Source: an uncultured Trueperaceae bacterium (GTDB taxonomy: Bacteria > Deinococcota > Deinococci > Deinococcales > Trueperaceae). From it: DNA of 5,420 nt. Position 1 is the stretch's first letter. Every line of letters begins with the position of its first letter. Below are positions 5,372-5,420 of the stretch, piece by piece. The notes under the pieces are model-generated. The model did no database searches. It was not told where the DNA came from and saw only the letters and a list, made by a program, of their open reading frames with translations. The stretch spans positions 1 through 5,420 of the forward strand of contig CALCHY010000366.1 of assembly GCA_937907415.1 (NCBI GenBank). Direction: 5' to 3'. Both the position numbers and the translations under genes were made by a program.

Positions 5372-5420
5372 AGATCGGAAGAGCACACGTCTGAACTCCA
5401 GTCACGCCAATATCTCGTAT
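5372..5420 (+). other. Illumina TruSeq adapter with index, not genomic
   Basis: The sequence begins AGATCGGAAGAGCACACGTC, continues as the TruSeq read-1 3' adapter to 5405, then the index GCCAAT (5406-5411, which I recall as TruSeq index 6) and ATCTCGTAT (5412-5420), the start of the P7 flow-cell sequence. All 49 bases agree with the published adapter as I know it. The biological sequence therefore ends at 5371, give or take a base that could be shared. Confidence 0.98.

Noticed and set aside
5086..5405. Minus-strand starts giving MTGVQTCALPI, MCSSDL and MLFRS at the right end
   Set aside because: All three start codons lie within the sequencing adapter. Two of the frames are also not the coding frame of the genomic part.

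Overview
This is a GC-rich bacterial fragment carrying part of a type IV pilus or type II secretion-like assembly system. It holds a GspE/PilB-type assembly ATPase and a GspF/PilC-type inner-membrane platform protein, transcribed divergently from a shared 42-bp gap. Behind the ATPase on the minus strand, in one tightly packed operon, come a secreted TPR-repeat protein, a small two-helix membrane protein with a bacterial PH domain (bPH_2), and the first 23 codons of an unidentified gene that runs off the left edge. To the right of pilC are a strong inverted repeat and the C-terminal part of a convergent, unidentified membrane protein.

The last 49 bases (5372-5420) are not genomic. They match the Illumina TruSeq read-1 3' adapter followed by a six-base index (GCCAAT) and the start of the flow-cell sequence. 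The rightmost gene is therefore truncated by an assembly artefact, and the apparent start codons on the minus strand beyond 5371 are adapter-derived. This points to a draft or metagenomic contig.

Organism: high GC, a good -10 box (TAGAAT) 7 nt before the ATPase ATG with no Shine-Dalgarno sequence, and a TANNNT box next to the pilC start suggest a lineage rich in leaderless mRNAs. Deinococcota fits, but this is inference; Actinobacteria and other GC-rich phyla are not excluded.

How the parts may work together: the cytoplasmic ATPase drives extrusion of pilin subunits through the PilC platform. The TPR protein has a signal peptide and probably acts outside the cytoplasmic membrane as an interaction scaffold. 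The PH-domain protein sits in the membrane. Whether the last two belong to the pilus machine is inferred only from operon structure (gaps of 11, 6 and 11 bp). I see no CRISPR array, RNA gene, insertion sequence or phage gene. The most unusual points are the compact divergent promoter region, the shortened ATPase N-terminus, the strand-wide G/T bias that gives ATPase and platform genes different codon use, and a 16-bp perfect palindrome inside a patch of AT-rich codons near the end of pilC.
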